A stretch of DNA of 64,000 nucleotides. Origin: Clostridium tetanomorphum. Its GTDB lineage: Bacteria > Bacillota > Clostridia > Clostridiales > Clostridiaceae. This document shows positions 29,018-37,964 of the stretch, piece by piece. A program made the translations under genes and the position numbers. The notes under the pieces were generated by a model. It saw only the letters and a program-made list of their open reading frames with translations, was not told the origin of the DNA and searched no databases. The DNA lies in assembly GCF_017873215.1 (NCBI RefSeq), contig NZ_JAGGKA010000016.1, positions 51,765-115,764 on the forward strand. The letters are read 5' to 3'. Numbering within the stretch: position 1 is the first letter of the stretch; each line of letters begins with the position of its first letter.

Positions 29018-29211
29018 AAAAGTTACTATATAACTTTTTTAAATTACAGATTATAGAGTAAAGAATGCAGGTTAAAAAGATTTTCTTTTGTTAATATTAC
29101 AGAAAAGTTTTAATTTTAAATTTTTGTAATGTAATGGGAAAAATCTTTATTATTTGTATTCTTTACTCTTTGTTCTGCAATCTAAAAAGTTAGTTTATAA
29201 TTTTTTAAAGT
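29018..29211. repeat. MITE-like imperfect palindrome with flanking direct repeats
   Basis: Between sigG and the next gene, about 29047-29120 and 29121-29184 form a long imperfect inverted repeat: AGAGTAAAGAAT and AAAGATTTT occur in the left arm and as reverse complements in the right. It is flanked by near-identical direct repeats (29018-29044 and 29185-29211; about 24 of 27 aligned bases agree). The left flank by itself is a terminator hairpin (AAAAAGTTA, TAACTTTTTT) for sigG. Arrangement suggests insertion of a small non-coding element at a duplicated site. Confidence 0.5.
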
Positions 29212-29275
29212 TGTTATATTAAATATTCCACTACATAAATATATTATATATGGATGTTATAAGGGGGATTTATAT

Positions 29276-29536
29276 ATGGAAATGTCTTATTATTCAATTA
29301 ACAATTTAAGAACTATGGAAATTATAGATATTAATTCAGGTACAAAATTAGGATATATAAAGGATCTTAAAGTAGATACAAATGCGTATAAAGTACTTTC
29401 AATTATTATACCTTCTCAAAAAATGGCTTGGTTTGGAAAGAATGATGATTTAGAAATACCATGGGAAAAGGTTAAAAAAATAGGAATAGATGTTATATTG
29501 GTGGATGGTAGTGACTATATGATGGACAAATCCTAG
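29276..29536 (+). CDS. YlmC/YmxH family PRC-barrel sporulation protein
   Basis: 86 residues. One PRC-barrel domain with MEIIDINSGTKLGYIKDL at the start and a KIGIDVILVDG end. Members of the YlmC/YmxH family are often near sporulation genes; some are under sigma-E control; function unknown. No signal peptide. Good ribosome site AAGGGGGA before the ATG. Confidence 0.85.
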   Translation: MEMSYYSINNLRTMEIIDINSGTKLGYIKDLKVDTNAYKVLSIIIPSQKMAWFGKNDDLEIPWEKVKKIGIDVILVDGSDYMMDKS

Positions 29537-29615
29537 TAGAAATAAAGAAAAAAATGTGTATAATATATAGTATATAGCATATTAAAAGCTTAAGTAAAAA
29601 GGCGGGAGAGAATAT

Positions 29616-30071
29616 ATGAAATGTCCATATTGTGGATATAATGAGAGTAAGGTTGTAGATTCTAGATCAACAGAGGATAATATGTCCATTAGAAGAAGAA
29701 GAGAATGTCTTAAATGTAGTAAAAGATATACTACTTATGAAAAGGTTGAAAATGTACCTATACTTGTTATAAAAAAGAATATGAGTAGGGAGTATTTTGA
29801 AAGGTCTAAGATAGTAAACGGACTTATTAAAGCATGTCAAAAAAGGCCTGTATCAAGGAGCCAAATAGAAAGTATAGCAGATGAAGTTGAAAAGAATATA
29901 AATAATCAAATGCTTACAGAAGTAAATTCTGAATATATAGGTGAAATGATAATGAAGAACTTGAAAAGTATTGATGAAGTGTCTTATGTAAGATTTGCAT
30001 CTGTATACAGACAATTTAAAGATGTAAATACTTTTATGGAGGAGATAAAAAGGCTTATATCAAACAAGTAA
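29616..30071 (+). CDS. nrdR: Transcriptional repressor NrdR
   Basis: 151 residues. N-terminal zinc ribbon CPYCGYNESKVVDSR and ECLKCSKRYTTYE (CxxC pairs), followed by an ATP-cone domain (VIKKNMSREYFERSKIVNGL). It senses ATP/dATP and represses ribonucleotide reductase genes. No nrd gene is in the window. Stands alone between ylmC-type gene and phoP, with its own terminator. Confidence 0.95.
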   Translation: MKCPYCGYNESKVVDSRSTEDNMSIRRRRECLKCSKRYTTYEKVENVPILVIKKNMSREYFERSKIVNGLIKACQKRPVSRSQIESIADEVEKNINNQMLTEVNSEYIGEMIMKNLKSIDEVSYVRFASVYRQFKDVNTFMEEIKRLISNK

Positions 30072-30090
30072 TATTACATAGTGAGTAAGT

Positions 30091-30130
30091 TAGCTTTATG
30101 ATACAATAGTCATAAAGCTATTATTTTATA
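30091..30130 (+). terminator. Intrinsic terminator after nrdR
   Basis: TAGCTTTATGA (30091-30101) pairs with TCATAAAGCTA (30110-30120), followed by a T-rich tract. Confidence 0.8.
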
Positions 30131-30150
30131 TTAGAAAATGGAGGGTAAAT

Positions 30151-30846
30151 ATGGCACAAGAAAAAATCTTAATAGTAGATGATGAAGAACACATTAGAGA
30201 ATTATTAAAATTCAATCTGGAAAGTATTGGATATAATATCCTTTGTGCAGAAGATGGAATTAAAGCTTTAAAAATTGTAAATGAAGAAAGACCAGCATTA
30301 ATACTATTGGATTTAATGCTACCTGGAATGGATGGATATGATGTGTGTAAGGAAATAAGAAAAAGTAATAATGTTTCTACTACACCTATAATAATGTTAA
30401 CTGCTAAAGGAGAAGAGTTAGATAAAGTATTAGGCTTAGAATTAGGAGCAGATGATTATATTACTAAACCTTTTTCAGTTAGAGAATTATTAGCAAGAGT
30501 AAAAGCAGTGCTTAGAAGAACTTCAGTTAGTGCTATAGATAAACGCTTTAACTTTGGAAATATATTAATTGATTTTGAAAAGCATGAAGTATTAAAAGAC
30601 AATATTAAGATAGAATTAACTTTAAAAGAATTTGAACTATTAGAGATGCTTATAAAAAATAAAGGAAGAGTTTTAACTAGAGATTTTTTATTAGACAAAA
30701 TTTGGGGATATGAATATATAGGGGAAACTAGAACGGTGGATGTACATATAAGACATATAAGAAAAAAAATTGAGGAAGATGATAAAAGTCCTAAATATAT
30801 AGAAACAATACGAGGTGTAGGATATAGATTTAATTTTTCTGAATAG
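30151..30846 (+). CDS. phoP: OmpR-type response regulator, probable PhoP/PhoB
   Basis: 231 residues. Receiver domain with acidic pocket DDEE (10-13), phosphorylation site Asp54 in LLDLMLPGMDG and the KPFSVREL lysine; then a winged-helix domain (VDVHIRHIRKKIEEDD, TIRGVGYRF). It is followed by a PhoR-like kinase and the pst operon, which supports control of phosphate starvation genes. Confidence 0.92.
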   Translation: MAQEKILIVDDEEHIRELLKFNLESIGYNILCAEDGIKALKIVNEERPALILLDLMLPGMDGYDVCKEIRKSNNVSTTPIIMLTAKGEELDKVLGLELGADDYITKPFSVRELLARVKAVLRRTSVSAIDKRFNFGNILIDFEKHEVLKDNIKIELTLKEFELLEMLIKNKGRVLTRDFLLDKIWGYEYIGETRTVDVHIRHIRKKIEEDDKSPKYIETIRGVGYRFNFSE

Positions 30847-30862
30847 TATACAGGGGGATATA

Positions 30863-32575
30863 ATGAAAAAGAAATTAATGATTTATATGCTAACTACTCT
30901 CATGATTAGTTTAGCTTTAGTAATGACATTCTTTATAATTATTGTAAATTACCAGTATACTAAAAATACTAAAAAATTATTAGCGGCAAATAATGAATTA
31001 ATTATAAATATGCTAAAAGAAAAGGAAATAAAAAATATAGATAGGTTTATAAAGAATAGTTTTAAAAATAATGAAATACGTGTAACTTATATTGATAATA
31101 ATGGAAAAGTAATAAGTGATTCACTATTAGAAATAGATAAAATGGATAATCATAATAATAGAGAAGAAGTAATTCAAGCTAGAAGAGAGGGATATGGATA
31201 TAAAATAAGACATAGTGCTTCTACAAATAGTGATACTATGTATTTTACAACTTCTTTGGAAAATGGATATATAATAAGAAGTTCTGTAAAGATGAATATG
31301 GTAACTGGTTTTGAAGGTAAATATATAAAATATTATATGTTTGTAATCTTTATTGCAATATCTATGTCATTTCTTTTTTCTTCAAAACTTTCTAGAGGAC
31401 TTGTAAAACCAATTAAGGATTTAGAGTTTATAACTTCTAGAATAACTGCAGGAGAATTAGACAGAAGAGTTAATATATATGCGCAAGATGAAATAGGTCA
31501 TCTCAGTGAAACCTTTAATAACATGGCAGAAAAATTACAATTTACATTAAATGATGCTTTAGATAAGCAAAATAAACTAGAGGCTATATTAAAGAGTATG
31601 GATAGTGGGGTTATAGCCATAGATAAAAACTTTAAAGTAATTATGATAAATCCCTATGCAAAAAAAATTTTTGGTATAGATAAAGACATTATAGGAAAAA
31701 ATCTTTTAGATCATATAAGAAATTTTGAGTTAGAAGATATATTCAAAAATAAATTAAATGATTATAGAGAGATAAAGATAATATGGCCAAAGGAGAGAGA
31801 CTTAAGAATAAAAACCGCAGATATAAATAATGGTAAGCAGTTAATTGGTACTGTAGCTGTGGTTCAGGATGTAACGGATATAAAAAGACTTGAAAATATA
31901 AGATCTCAGTTTGTGGCTAATGTATCTCATGAATTAAAAACTCCTTTAACCTCTATTAAAGGATTTGCAGAAACATTAAGATATGTAGAGGACTCCAAAA
32001 ATAAGGAAAAGTTTTTAGATATAATAAATGAGGAAGCAGAAAGATTAACTAGACTTATTAATGATATACTTACTCTTTCAGATATTGAAAATATTAAAGG
32101 GCAAAAAGAAGAATATGTGGATATTAATACTGTTATTGAATCCATTTGCTATTTAGTAAAAAGTTCAGCAGATAAAAAAGATATAAAGATATCCATAAAA
32201 GGAGAAAAATTACCCAAAATATTAGGAGACAAAGATAGGTTTAAACAAATGTTGATTAATATAGTAGATAATGCCATTAAATATACAGAAAACGGTGGAA
32301 GTATAGTTATAGGAACAAAAAAGAAGGATAATGAATATTTAATATGGGTAGAAGATACTGGAGTTGGCATACCAAAAGAACATTTAGATAGACTATTTGA
32401 AAGATTCTATAGAGTAGATAAGGCAAGAAGTAGAGCACAAGGAGGAACAGGATTAGGGCTTGCTATAGTAAAACATATTTTAGTTGGTTTTAATGGAAAT
32501 ATTAGTGTAGAAAGTGAAGTTGGAAAGGGAAGTAAATTTATAATTTCTATACCAGAAAGGAGAACACATTCCTAA
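30863..32575 (+). CDS. phoR: Sensor histidine kinase, probable PhoR
   Basis: 570 residues. Two membrane helices (about 7-29 and 155-172) flank an extracellular sensor region; HAMP and PAS domains follow, then HisKA with FVANVSHELKTPLTSIKGF (phosphorylated histidine near 359) and HATPase_c with NIVDNAIKYTENGG and DTGVGIP. This is the layout of the PhoR/WalK group. Starts 16 bases after phoP and ends within its own terminator. The pst and phoU genes downstream indicate a role in sensing phosphate. Confidence 0.92.
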   Translation: MKKKLMIYMLTTLMISLALVMTFFIIIVNYQYTKNTKKLLAANNELIINMLKEKEIKNIDRFIKNSFKNNEIRVTYIDNNGKVISDSLLEIDKMDNHNNREEVIQARREGYGYKIRHSASTNSDTMYFTTSLENGYIIRSSVKMNMVTGFEGKYIKYYMFVIFIAISMSFLFSSKLSRGLVKPIKDLEFITSRITAGELDRRVNIYAQDEIGHLSETFNNMAEKLQFTLNDALDKQNKLEAILKSMDSGVIAIDKNFKVIMINPYAKKIFGIDKDIIGKNLLDHIRNFELEDIFKNKLNDYREIKIIWPKERDLRIKTADINNGKQLIGTVAVVQDVTDIKRLENIRSQFVANVSHELKTPLTSIKGFAETLRYVEDSKNKEKFLDIINEEAERLTRLINDILTLSDIENIKGQKEEYVDINTVIESICYLVKSSADKKDIKISIKGEKLPKILGDKDRFKQMLINIVDNAIKYTENGGSIVIGTKKKDNEYLIWVEDTGVGIPKEHLDRLFERFYRVDKARSRAQGGTGLGLAIVKHILVGFNGNISVESEVGKGSKFIISIPERRTHS

Positions 32576-32593
32576 ATTAGGAGTGTGTTTTTT
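32563..32593 (+). terminator. Intrinsic terminator overlapping the phoR stop codon
   Basis: ACACATTCCTAA (32564-32575) pairs with TTAGGAGTGTGT, one G-U pair, then six T. The stop codon TAA is the end of the 5' arm. Confidence 0.8.
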
Positions 32594-32672
32594 ATGCAAA
32601 AATATAAATAAAAGTAAAAAAGTTGGATATTTAAACGCTGTTTATGGAAAGATAATATTAAAACAAGTTAAA

Positions 32673-32719
32673 CTGTTAATTTTATTTAACAGAGCCATAA
32701 TCAGTGCTTAACTTTAACA
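32673..32719 (+). promoter_or_regulatory. Candidate Pho box region upstream of pstS
   Basis: TTAACA-type repeats occur at 32686-32691, 32708-32713 and 32714-32719; the first two are 22 bases apart, i.e. two helical turns of 11, as in Bacillus PhoP sites. An inverted repeat CTGTTAA/TTAACAG spans 32673-32692. Likely PhoP control of the pst genes. Confidence 0.4.
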
Positions 32720-32780
32720 TAGTAATATTATTTTAAAGAGAGATTAGCAAGAGAATATAAATTGAATGGAGGTTTTTTAA

Positions 32781-33671
32781 GTGAAAAAGAGAAGTTTAAG
32801 AGTAATGATAGCTGCACTTGCAATAACAATTACAGCGGGAGTTTTTGTAGGGTGTGGTGGAAACAATAAAGATACAGGAGAAGGAAAAGGAGAAAATAAA
32901 ATTTCAGGAACTATAACTTCAGTAGGTTCTACTGCGTTACAACCTTTAGTTGAACAATCTGCTAAAAATTTTAAGGCAAAATATCCAGATGCAACTATAA
33001 ATGTGCAAGGGGGAGGAAGTGGAGCAGGATTAAATCAAGTAGCAGAAGGCACAGTTCAAATAGGAAATTCAGATGTTACAGCTGAATCAAAATTAAAAGA
33101 CGCAGAAATAGTAAAACAATTAGCAGACCATAAAGTTTGTGGTATAGGATTTGCAATAGTTACACATAAAGATGTAAAAGTTGATTCTTTAACTAAAGAA
33201 CAAATTCAAGGGATTTTCTCCGGAAAATATACTAATTGGAATCAGGTTGGATCAAAAGAAAATTTACCTATAAATGTGATTAATAGACCAAAATCTTCAG
33301 GAACAAGATCAACTTTCAAAGATACTTTAATGGAGAATAAGGATGAAAAAGAAGGATTAGGAACAATTCAAGACTCTAGTGGATCAGTAGAAAAGACAAT
33401 AGAATCAACTCCGGGTTCAATTAGCTACCTTGCTCTATCCTATTTAACAGAAGAAAAAAGACAAAATCTTAAAGTGTTAAAGATAGATGGTGTAGATGCT
33501 ACAAAAGAAAATATAATAGCTAAAAAATATCCATTCTGGTCATATGAACATATGTACACTAAAGGAGAAGCTACAGGACTTACTAAAGCATTTTTAGATT
33601 ATATGGTAAGTGATGAAAATAAAACATTAGTAGAGAAATTAGGATACATTCCAATGGCAGATTTGAAATAA
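32781..33671 (+). CDS. pstS: Phosphate ABC transporter substrate-binding lipoprotein
   Basis: 296 residues. A type II signal peptide (KKRSLRVMIAALAI..., lipobox VFVGC, Cys25 or close) attaches it to the outer face of the membrane. The mature protein is PstS-like: GSTALQPLVEQSAKNF, GGGSGAGLNQVAEGT, ITSV-type first strand and RPKSSGTRSTF, which contact phosphate. Binds phosphate for PstCAB. Separated from pstC by a terminator, which would keep pstS mRNA in excess. Confidence 0.95.
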   Translation: MKKRSLRVMIAALAITITAGVFVGCGGNNKDTGEGKGENKISGTITSVGSTALQPLVEQSAKNFKAKYPDATINVQGGGSGAGLNQVAEGTVQIGNSDVTAESKLKDAEIVKQLADHKVCGIGFAIVTHKDVKVDSLTKEQIQGIFSGKYTNWNQVGSKENLPINVINRPKSSGTRSTFKDTLMENKDEKEGLGTIQDSSGSVEKTIESTPGSISYLALSYLTEEKRQNLKVLKIDGVDATKENIIAKKYPFWSYEHMYTKGEATGLTKAFLDYMVSDENKTLVEKLGYIPMADLK

Positions 33672-33691
33672 TATAAATATTTTTAGTCAGT

Positions 33692-33722
33692 GGCTGGTTA
33701 CAAGTATGGCCAGCCTTTTTTA
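33692..33722 (+). terminator. Intrinsic terminator between pstS and pstC
   Basis: GGCTGG (33692-33697) pairs with CCAGCC (33710-33715), followed by a T run. A second weaker hairpin ATAGCT/AGCTAT lies at 33727-33745. Both are before pstC. Confidence 0.75.
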
Positions 33723-33827
33723 TACCATAGCTGCCATAAAGCTATTTTAGTATACACATTATTATATGTAAAAAGGCAAATGTATTTTATTAAGTTTAAG
33801 TAAAAATTAAATATTGAGGTTTTGTAG

Positions 33828-34754
33828 ATGGAGAATAGTATAATAGGGAAGATGATAAATATGAATAAAAGCAACAAACTAAAAAAAATTAAAAATGAAT
33901 ATGCAGGTAGAATTTATGCTACATTTTGTGGTATAGCTATTGTAGCATTAACTATAGCAATCATATTTTTTATAGCTTCAAAGGGAATAAATATTTTTGT
34001 GAAACATGGATATTCTTTAAGTGAAATTTTATTTTCCTCCAAATGGGCACCAGATGCTGATAAGCCACAGTTTGGATCAAGAATATTTATTATAGGTTCA
34101 ACTTTGGTATCTCTTGGAGCTGTTTTAATTAGTGCTCCTATAAGCGTTGCCTTAGCAATTTTCATGAACTATATATCTCCTAAATTAGGGAAAAAAGTAT
34201 TACAGCCAGCCTTAGAGTTATTTGTAGGAATACCTTCTGTTGTATATGGTTGGTTAGGAATTACAGTATTATTACCATTTCTTAAAAGTGGTTTTGGAGG
34301 ATTAGGATTTAGTTTACTTGCTGGAATACTAGTATTAAGTATAATGATACTTCCAACTATAGCAAGTATATCTTCAGATGCTATTAAAGTTGTGCCTAAA
34401 GACTTTGTAGAAGCTTCCTATGGATTAGGAGCTACTAGATGGCAAACTATAAGTAAAGTTATAGTACCTGCTGCCAAAAATGGAATACTTACAGCTATAG
34501 TATTAGGAGTTGCAAGAGCTTTTGGAGAAGCTTTAGCAGTTCAAATGGTTATAGGAAATACAGTTAAGGTTCCTAAAAATATTTTAAGTCCAACTACAAC
34601 TTTAACATCAGTATTAACTATGGATATGGCTAATACTGTATCAGGTACTGCATGGAATGATGCTCTATGGACACTAGCCACAATACTTTTAGTAGTTTCA
34701 TTTATGTTTATTTTAGTAATAAGAGCTATAGGTAAAAGGAGTGAAATAAAATAA
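33828..34754 (+). CDS. pstC: Phosphate ABC transporter permease PstC
   Basis: 308 residues, about six membrane helices, with the BPD_transp_1 permease fold. Signature parts include VGIPSVVYGWLGI and the EAA loop EASYGLGATRWQTISKVIVPAA. Pairs with PstA in the membrane. ATG 33828 follows GAGG. It overlaps pstA by one base (TAATG). Confidence 0.94.
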   Translation: MENSIIGKMINMNKSNKLKKIKNEYAGRIYATFCGIAIVALTIAIIFFIASKGINIFVKHGYSLSEILFSSKWAPDADKPQFGSRIFIIGSTLVSLGAVLISAPISVALAIFMNYISPKLGKKVLQPALELFVGIPSVVYGWLGITVLLPFLKSGFGGLGFSLLAGILVLSIMILPTIASISSDAIKVVPKDFVEASYGLGATRWQTISKVIVPAAKNGILTAIVLGVARAFGEALAVQMVIGNTVKVPKNILSPTTTLTSVLTMDMANTVSGTAWNDALWTLATILLVVSFMFILVIRAIGKRSEIK

Positions 34755-35641
34755 TGAATGCAAAATTAAAAGATAAAATATGGACTGGTATTTTATATGG
34801 AATATCTAGTTTTGTAGTGCTCCTTTTGGTGGCTTTAATAGGATATATATTAGTTAGAGGAGTAAGCACATTATCACCTTCTTTTTTATTTGGAGAACCA
34901 AAAGTAGGAGAAGCCGGTGGAGGAATAGGACCGCAATTATTTAATTCTTTTTATATGTTAATTGTATCATTACTTATAACTGCACCATTTGGCATAGGAG
35001 CAGGAATATATCTTGCGGAATATGCAAAAGAAGGAAAAGTGTTAAATGCAATAAGATTAAGTATAGAAACCATGGCATCATTACCTTCTATAGTAGTAGG
35101 ACTTTTTGGATTATTGGTATTTGTAAAACTTACAGGATGGGGGTTTACATTGCTTTCTGGTGCTTTAGCAATAGGAATATTAAACTTACCATCTCTTACA
35201 AGAGTTAGTGAAAATGCAATTAGATCAGTATCTAAAGGAGTAAAAGAAGGAAGTTTAGGATTAGGAGCTACAAAATGGCAAACTATAAAAAATGTCATGT
35301 TGCCTTCTGCTATGCCTCAAATACTTACAGGAATAATACTAGCTGGAGGAAGAATATTTGGAGAAGCAGCAGCTTTACTTTATACATCAGGTATGAGTGC
35401 ACCTCATTTAAATTTTGCTTTAGATAATCTGACTTCAAAATCATCACCTTTTAGTTTGATGAGACCTGCAGAAACTTTAGCAGTGTATATTTGGCAAGTA
35501 AATTCTGAAGGCATGATACCTGATGCTGTAAGAGTAGGAAATGGATCAGCGGCAGTACTTATAATAATGGTTTTATTATTTAATATTTTAGCAAGAATAA
35601 TAGGAAATGCTATATATGAAAGATATACAGGTAAAATGTAA
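34754..35641 (+). CDS. pstA: Phosphate ABC transporter permease PstA
   Basis: 295 residues, about six membrane helices. It has the companion features to PstC: PFGIGAGIYLAEYAKEGK, ETMASLPSIVVGLFGL and the EAA loop KEGSLGLGATKWQTIKNVMLP. Start overlaps the stop of pstC, indicating coupled translation and matched amounts. Confidence 0.94.
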   Translation: MNAKLKDKIWTGILYGISSFVVLLLVALIGYILVRGVSTLSPSFLFGEPKVGEAGGGIGPQLFNSFYMLIVSLLITAPFGIGAGIYLAEYAKEGKVLNAIRLSIETMASLPSIVVGLFGLLVFVKLTGWGFTLLSGALAIGILNLPSLTRVSENAIRSVSKGVKEGSLGLGATKWQTIKNVMLPSAMPQILTGIILAGGRIFGEAAALLYTSGMSAPHLNFALDNLTSKSSPFSLMRPAETLAVYIWQVNSEGMIPDAVRVGNGSAAVLIIMVLLFNILARIIGNAIYERYTGKM

Positions 35642-35659
35642 TATTAGGAGGATATGTGG

Positions 35660-36409
35660 ATGGGAGTAGTTGAAGTTAAAGATTTAGATTTATATTATGG
35701 TAGTACTCAAGCTTTAAAAAAAATAAATATTAATATGGAGAAAAATGCTGTAACAGCATTAATTGGACCATCAGGTTGTGGTAAATCAACTTTTTTAAGA
35801 ACTATAAATAGAATGAATGATTTTATAAGCGGTGTAAAAATAGAAGGTAGTGTAGTCTTTGAAGGAAAAGAGATATATAAAGATTTTGATGAAATAGAAT
35901 TAAGAAAGAGAATAGGCATGGTGTTTCAAAGACCAAATCCTTTTCCAATGTCTATATATGATAATATTGCTTATGGACCAAGAATTCATGGCATAGCTAA
36001 TAAATCTACATTGGATGAGATAGTAGAAAATAGTCTTAAGGGAGCAGCTCTTTGGGATGAAGTAAAGGATAGATTAAAGAAAAATGCATTAGGGCTTTCT
36101 GGAGGACAACAACAAAGATTATGTATTGCTAGAACTTTAGCAGTTGAGCCAGAGGTGCTTTTAATGGATGAACCAACTTCCGCATTGGACCCTATTTCTA
36201 CTTCTAAAGTTGAAGAACTTATGGATATTTTAAAAGAAAAATATACAGTTATCATAGTTACTCATAATATGCAACAGGCAGGAAGAATTTCAGATTATAC
36301 TGCATTTTTCCTAAGTGGTGAGGTAGTGGAATTTGGAAGAACAGAAGATATATTTTATAAACCAATAGATAAACGAACAGAAGATTATATTACTGGTAGA
36401 TTCGGTTAG
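35660..36409 (+). CDS. pstB: Phosphate ABC transporter ATP-binding protein PstB
   Basis: 249 residues. Walker [10 protein letters not shown] near 36-44, signature [16 protein letters not shown] near 145, Walker [14 protein letters not shown] and the H-loop VTHNMQQA. The [14 protein letters not shown] motif is PstB-specific. ATG 35660 is preferred: AGGAGG at 35646-35651 is eight bases upstream, whereas the in-frame ATG 35654 is only two bases from it. Confidence 0.96.
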   Translation: MGVVEVKDLDLYYGSTQALKKININMEKNAVTALIGPSGCGKSTFLRTINRMNDFISGVKIEGSVVFEGKEIYKDFDEIELRKRIGMVFQRPNPFPMSIYDNIAYGPRIHGIANKSTLDEIVENSLKGAALWDEVKDRLKKNALGLSGGQQQRLCIARTLAVEPEVLLMDEPTSALDPISTSKVEELMDILKEKYTVIIVTHNMQQAGRISDYTAFFLSGEVVEFGRTEDIFYKPIDKRTEDYITGRFG

Positions 36410-36461
36410 AATTAGGTATAATAAAAATATTCACAAATTAAACAAAAAAGAGGTGGTTCAT

Positions 36462-37118
36462 TTGACAAGAGGTACTTTTGATATACATTTAGAAAATTTG
36501 CATAATTATATACTTAGAATGGGAAGCATTGTAGAAAAACAAATTCATAATTGTATTATAGCTCTTATAAATCATGATGTGGAATTAGGACAAAAGGTAA
36601 TAAAAGATGATGATTTAGTAGATAATTTAGAAAAAGAAATAGAAGATAAATGTATAAAGCTTATTGCTACGGAGCAACCCTTGGCAAAGGATTTAAGAAT
36701 GATATTTACTGCAACAAAAATTGTAACAGATTTAGAAAGAATGGCAGACCATGCTGTAGATATTGCTAAAATTGCTATAAATTTAAAGGATGAAAACTTT
36801 ATAAAACCTCTAATAGATATTCCTAAAATGAGTGAAATAGTAGAAGAAATGATAAAAGAAGGATTAGATGCTTATGTAGATGGCGATGTTGATAAAGCCT
36901 ATTTAGTATGTAAGAAAGATGATAAAATAGATGCTATATATAAAGGAGTATTTAAAGAAATGCTTCCTATTATGGCAAAGGATAATAACACTATTAAGCA
37001 AGCTACTCAATTTTTATTTGTATGCAAATACTTAGAAAGAGTAGCGGATCATGTAACAAATATATGTGAATGGACAATATATTTAGTTACAGGAGAATTA
37101 AAAGATTTAAACGAATAG
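36462..37118 (+). CDS. phoU: Phosphate signalling protein PhoU
   Basis: 219 residues, two three-helix PhoU repeats with metal-binding E-D patterns (DLVDNLEKEIEDKCIKLIA and YLERVADHVTNICEW). It links Pst activity to PhoR and keeps the Pho response off when phosphate is plentiful. I prefer TTG 36462 because AGAGGTGG at 36449-36456 is well spaced; GTG 36453 lies inside that site. Last gene of the pst group. Confidence 0.93.
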   Translation: MTRGTFDIHLENLHNYILRMGSIVEKQIHNCIIALINHDVELGQKVIKDDDLVDNLEKEIEDKCIKLIATEQPLAKDLRMIFTATKIVTDLERMADHAVDIAKIAINLKDENFIKPLIDIPKMSEIVEEMIKEGLDAYVDGDVDKAYLVCKKDDKIDAIYKGVFKEMLPIMAKDNNTIKQATQFLFVCKYLERVADHVTNICEWTIYLVTGELKDLNE

Positions 37119-37170
37119 ACTAATATTTAAATTAATGTTTTAATAAGAAAATTTATAGAATGAGAAAAGG

Positions 37171-37203
37171 AATCCCCAATTTAAGAAGTAATGGGGATTT
37201 TTT
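37171..37203 (+). terminator. Intrinsic terminator after phoU
   Basis: AATCCCCA (37171-37178) pairs with TGGGGATT (37192-37199), then a T run. Confidence 0.85.
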
Positions 37204-37337
37204 GATTTTTTAAATGTAATGAAATAAAATAGTAAAATTTTAGACAAATTACTCTATAATTCTATGTTTAAAATTGTCATTAAATATGATATACTGGAAA
37301 AGGAATTTATAAAAATAGCATTGTGGGAGGCTAAATA

Positions 37338-37964
37338 ATGTTTAAATTATCTGCTAAAAAAGAAGATAAATTTTTTATCTTATTTGATCAGGTGGCTCAT
37401 ACTGCATTAAAAGGAGCTAAAATGCTGGAAGAATTATTGCACAATTTAGAAAGTAGCCAAGAGAGGCTGGAAAAGATTAAGGAATTGGAGCATGAAGGAG
37501 ATAAACTTCAACATGAGATACTGGAAGAATTAAACAAAACATTTTTAACACCTTTTGATAGAGAAGACATATATATGATAGCAAAATATATGGATGATAT
37601 AATTGATTACATAGAATCTACGGCAAGTAGGTTTGTTATGTTAAATGTAAACTATTCCACAGAAGATTCATTAAAGCTAACTGAAATGATAGTTAAATGT
37701 TGTGAAGAGCTTATTGTGATAATGGAAGAACTTAAAAATATGAAAGAAAATAAGAAGCTTTCTCAAAGTATAATTGAAGTAAATAGAATTGAACAAGAAG
37801 GAGATAAAATATTTAGAAATGCTATAAGGCAGATTTTCTCTGGAGAAATGGAAGTATTGGAAATAATTAAATGGAAAGAAATATATCAATTTTTAGAGGA
37901 TACTTTGGATGCTTGTGAAGATGTAGCAAATGTTATTGAAGGAGTAGTTATGAAAAATGCTTAG
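37338..37964 (+). CDS. DUF47 (PhoU-like) accessory protein of the Pit transporter
   Basis: 208-residue helical protein of the TIGR00153/DUF47 family. Typical segments are ELEHEGDKLQHEILEELNKTF, LTPFDREDIYMIAKYMDDIIDYIE and a second IEQEGDKIFRNA repeat. Family members sit before pit genes and appear to adjust the permease. It overlaps pit by eight bases. Related by fold to the nearby PhoU. Confidence 0.9.
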   Translation: MFKLSAKKEDKFFILFDQVAHTALKGAKMLEELLHNLESSQERLEKIKELEHEGDKLQHEILEELNKTFLTPFDREDIYMIAKYMDDIIDYIESTASRFVMLNVNYSTEDSLKLTEMIVKCCEELIVIMEELKNMKENKKLSQSIIEVNRIEQEGDKIFRNAIRQIFSGEMEVLEIIKWKEIYQFLEDTLDACEDVANVIEGVVMKNA

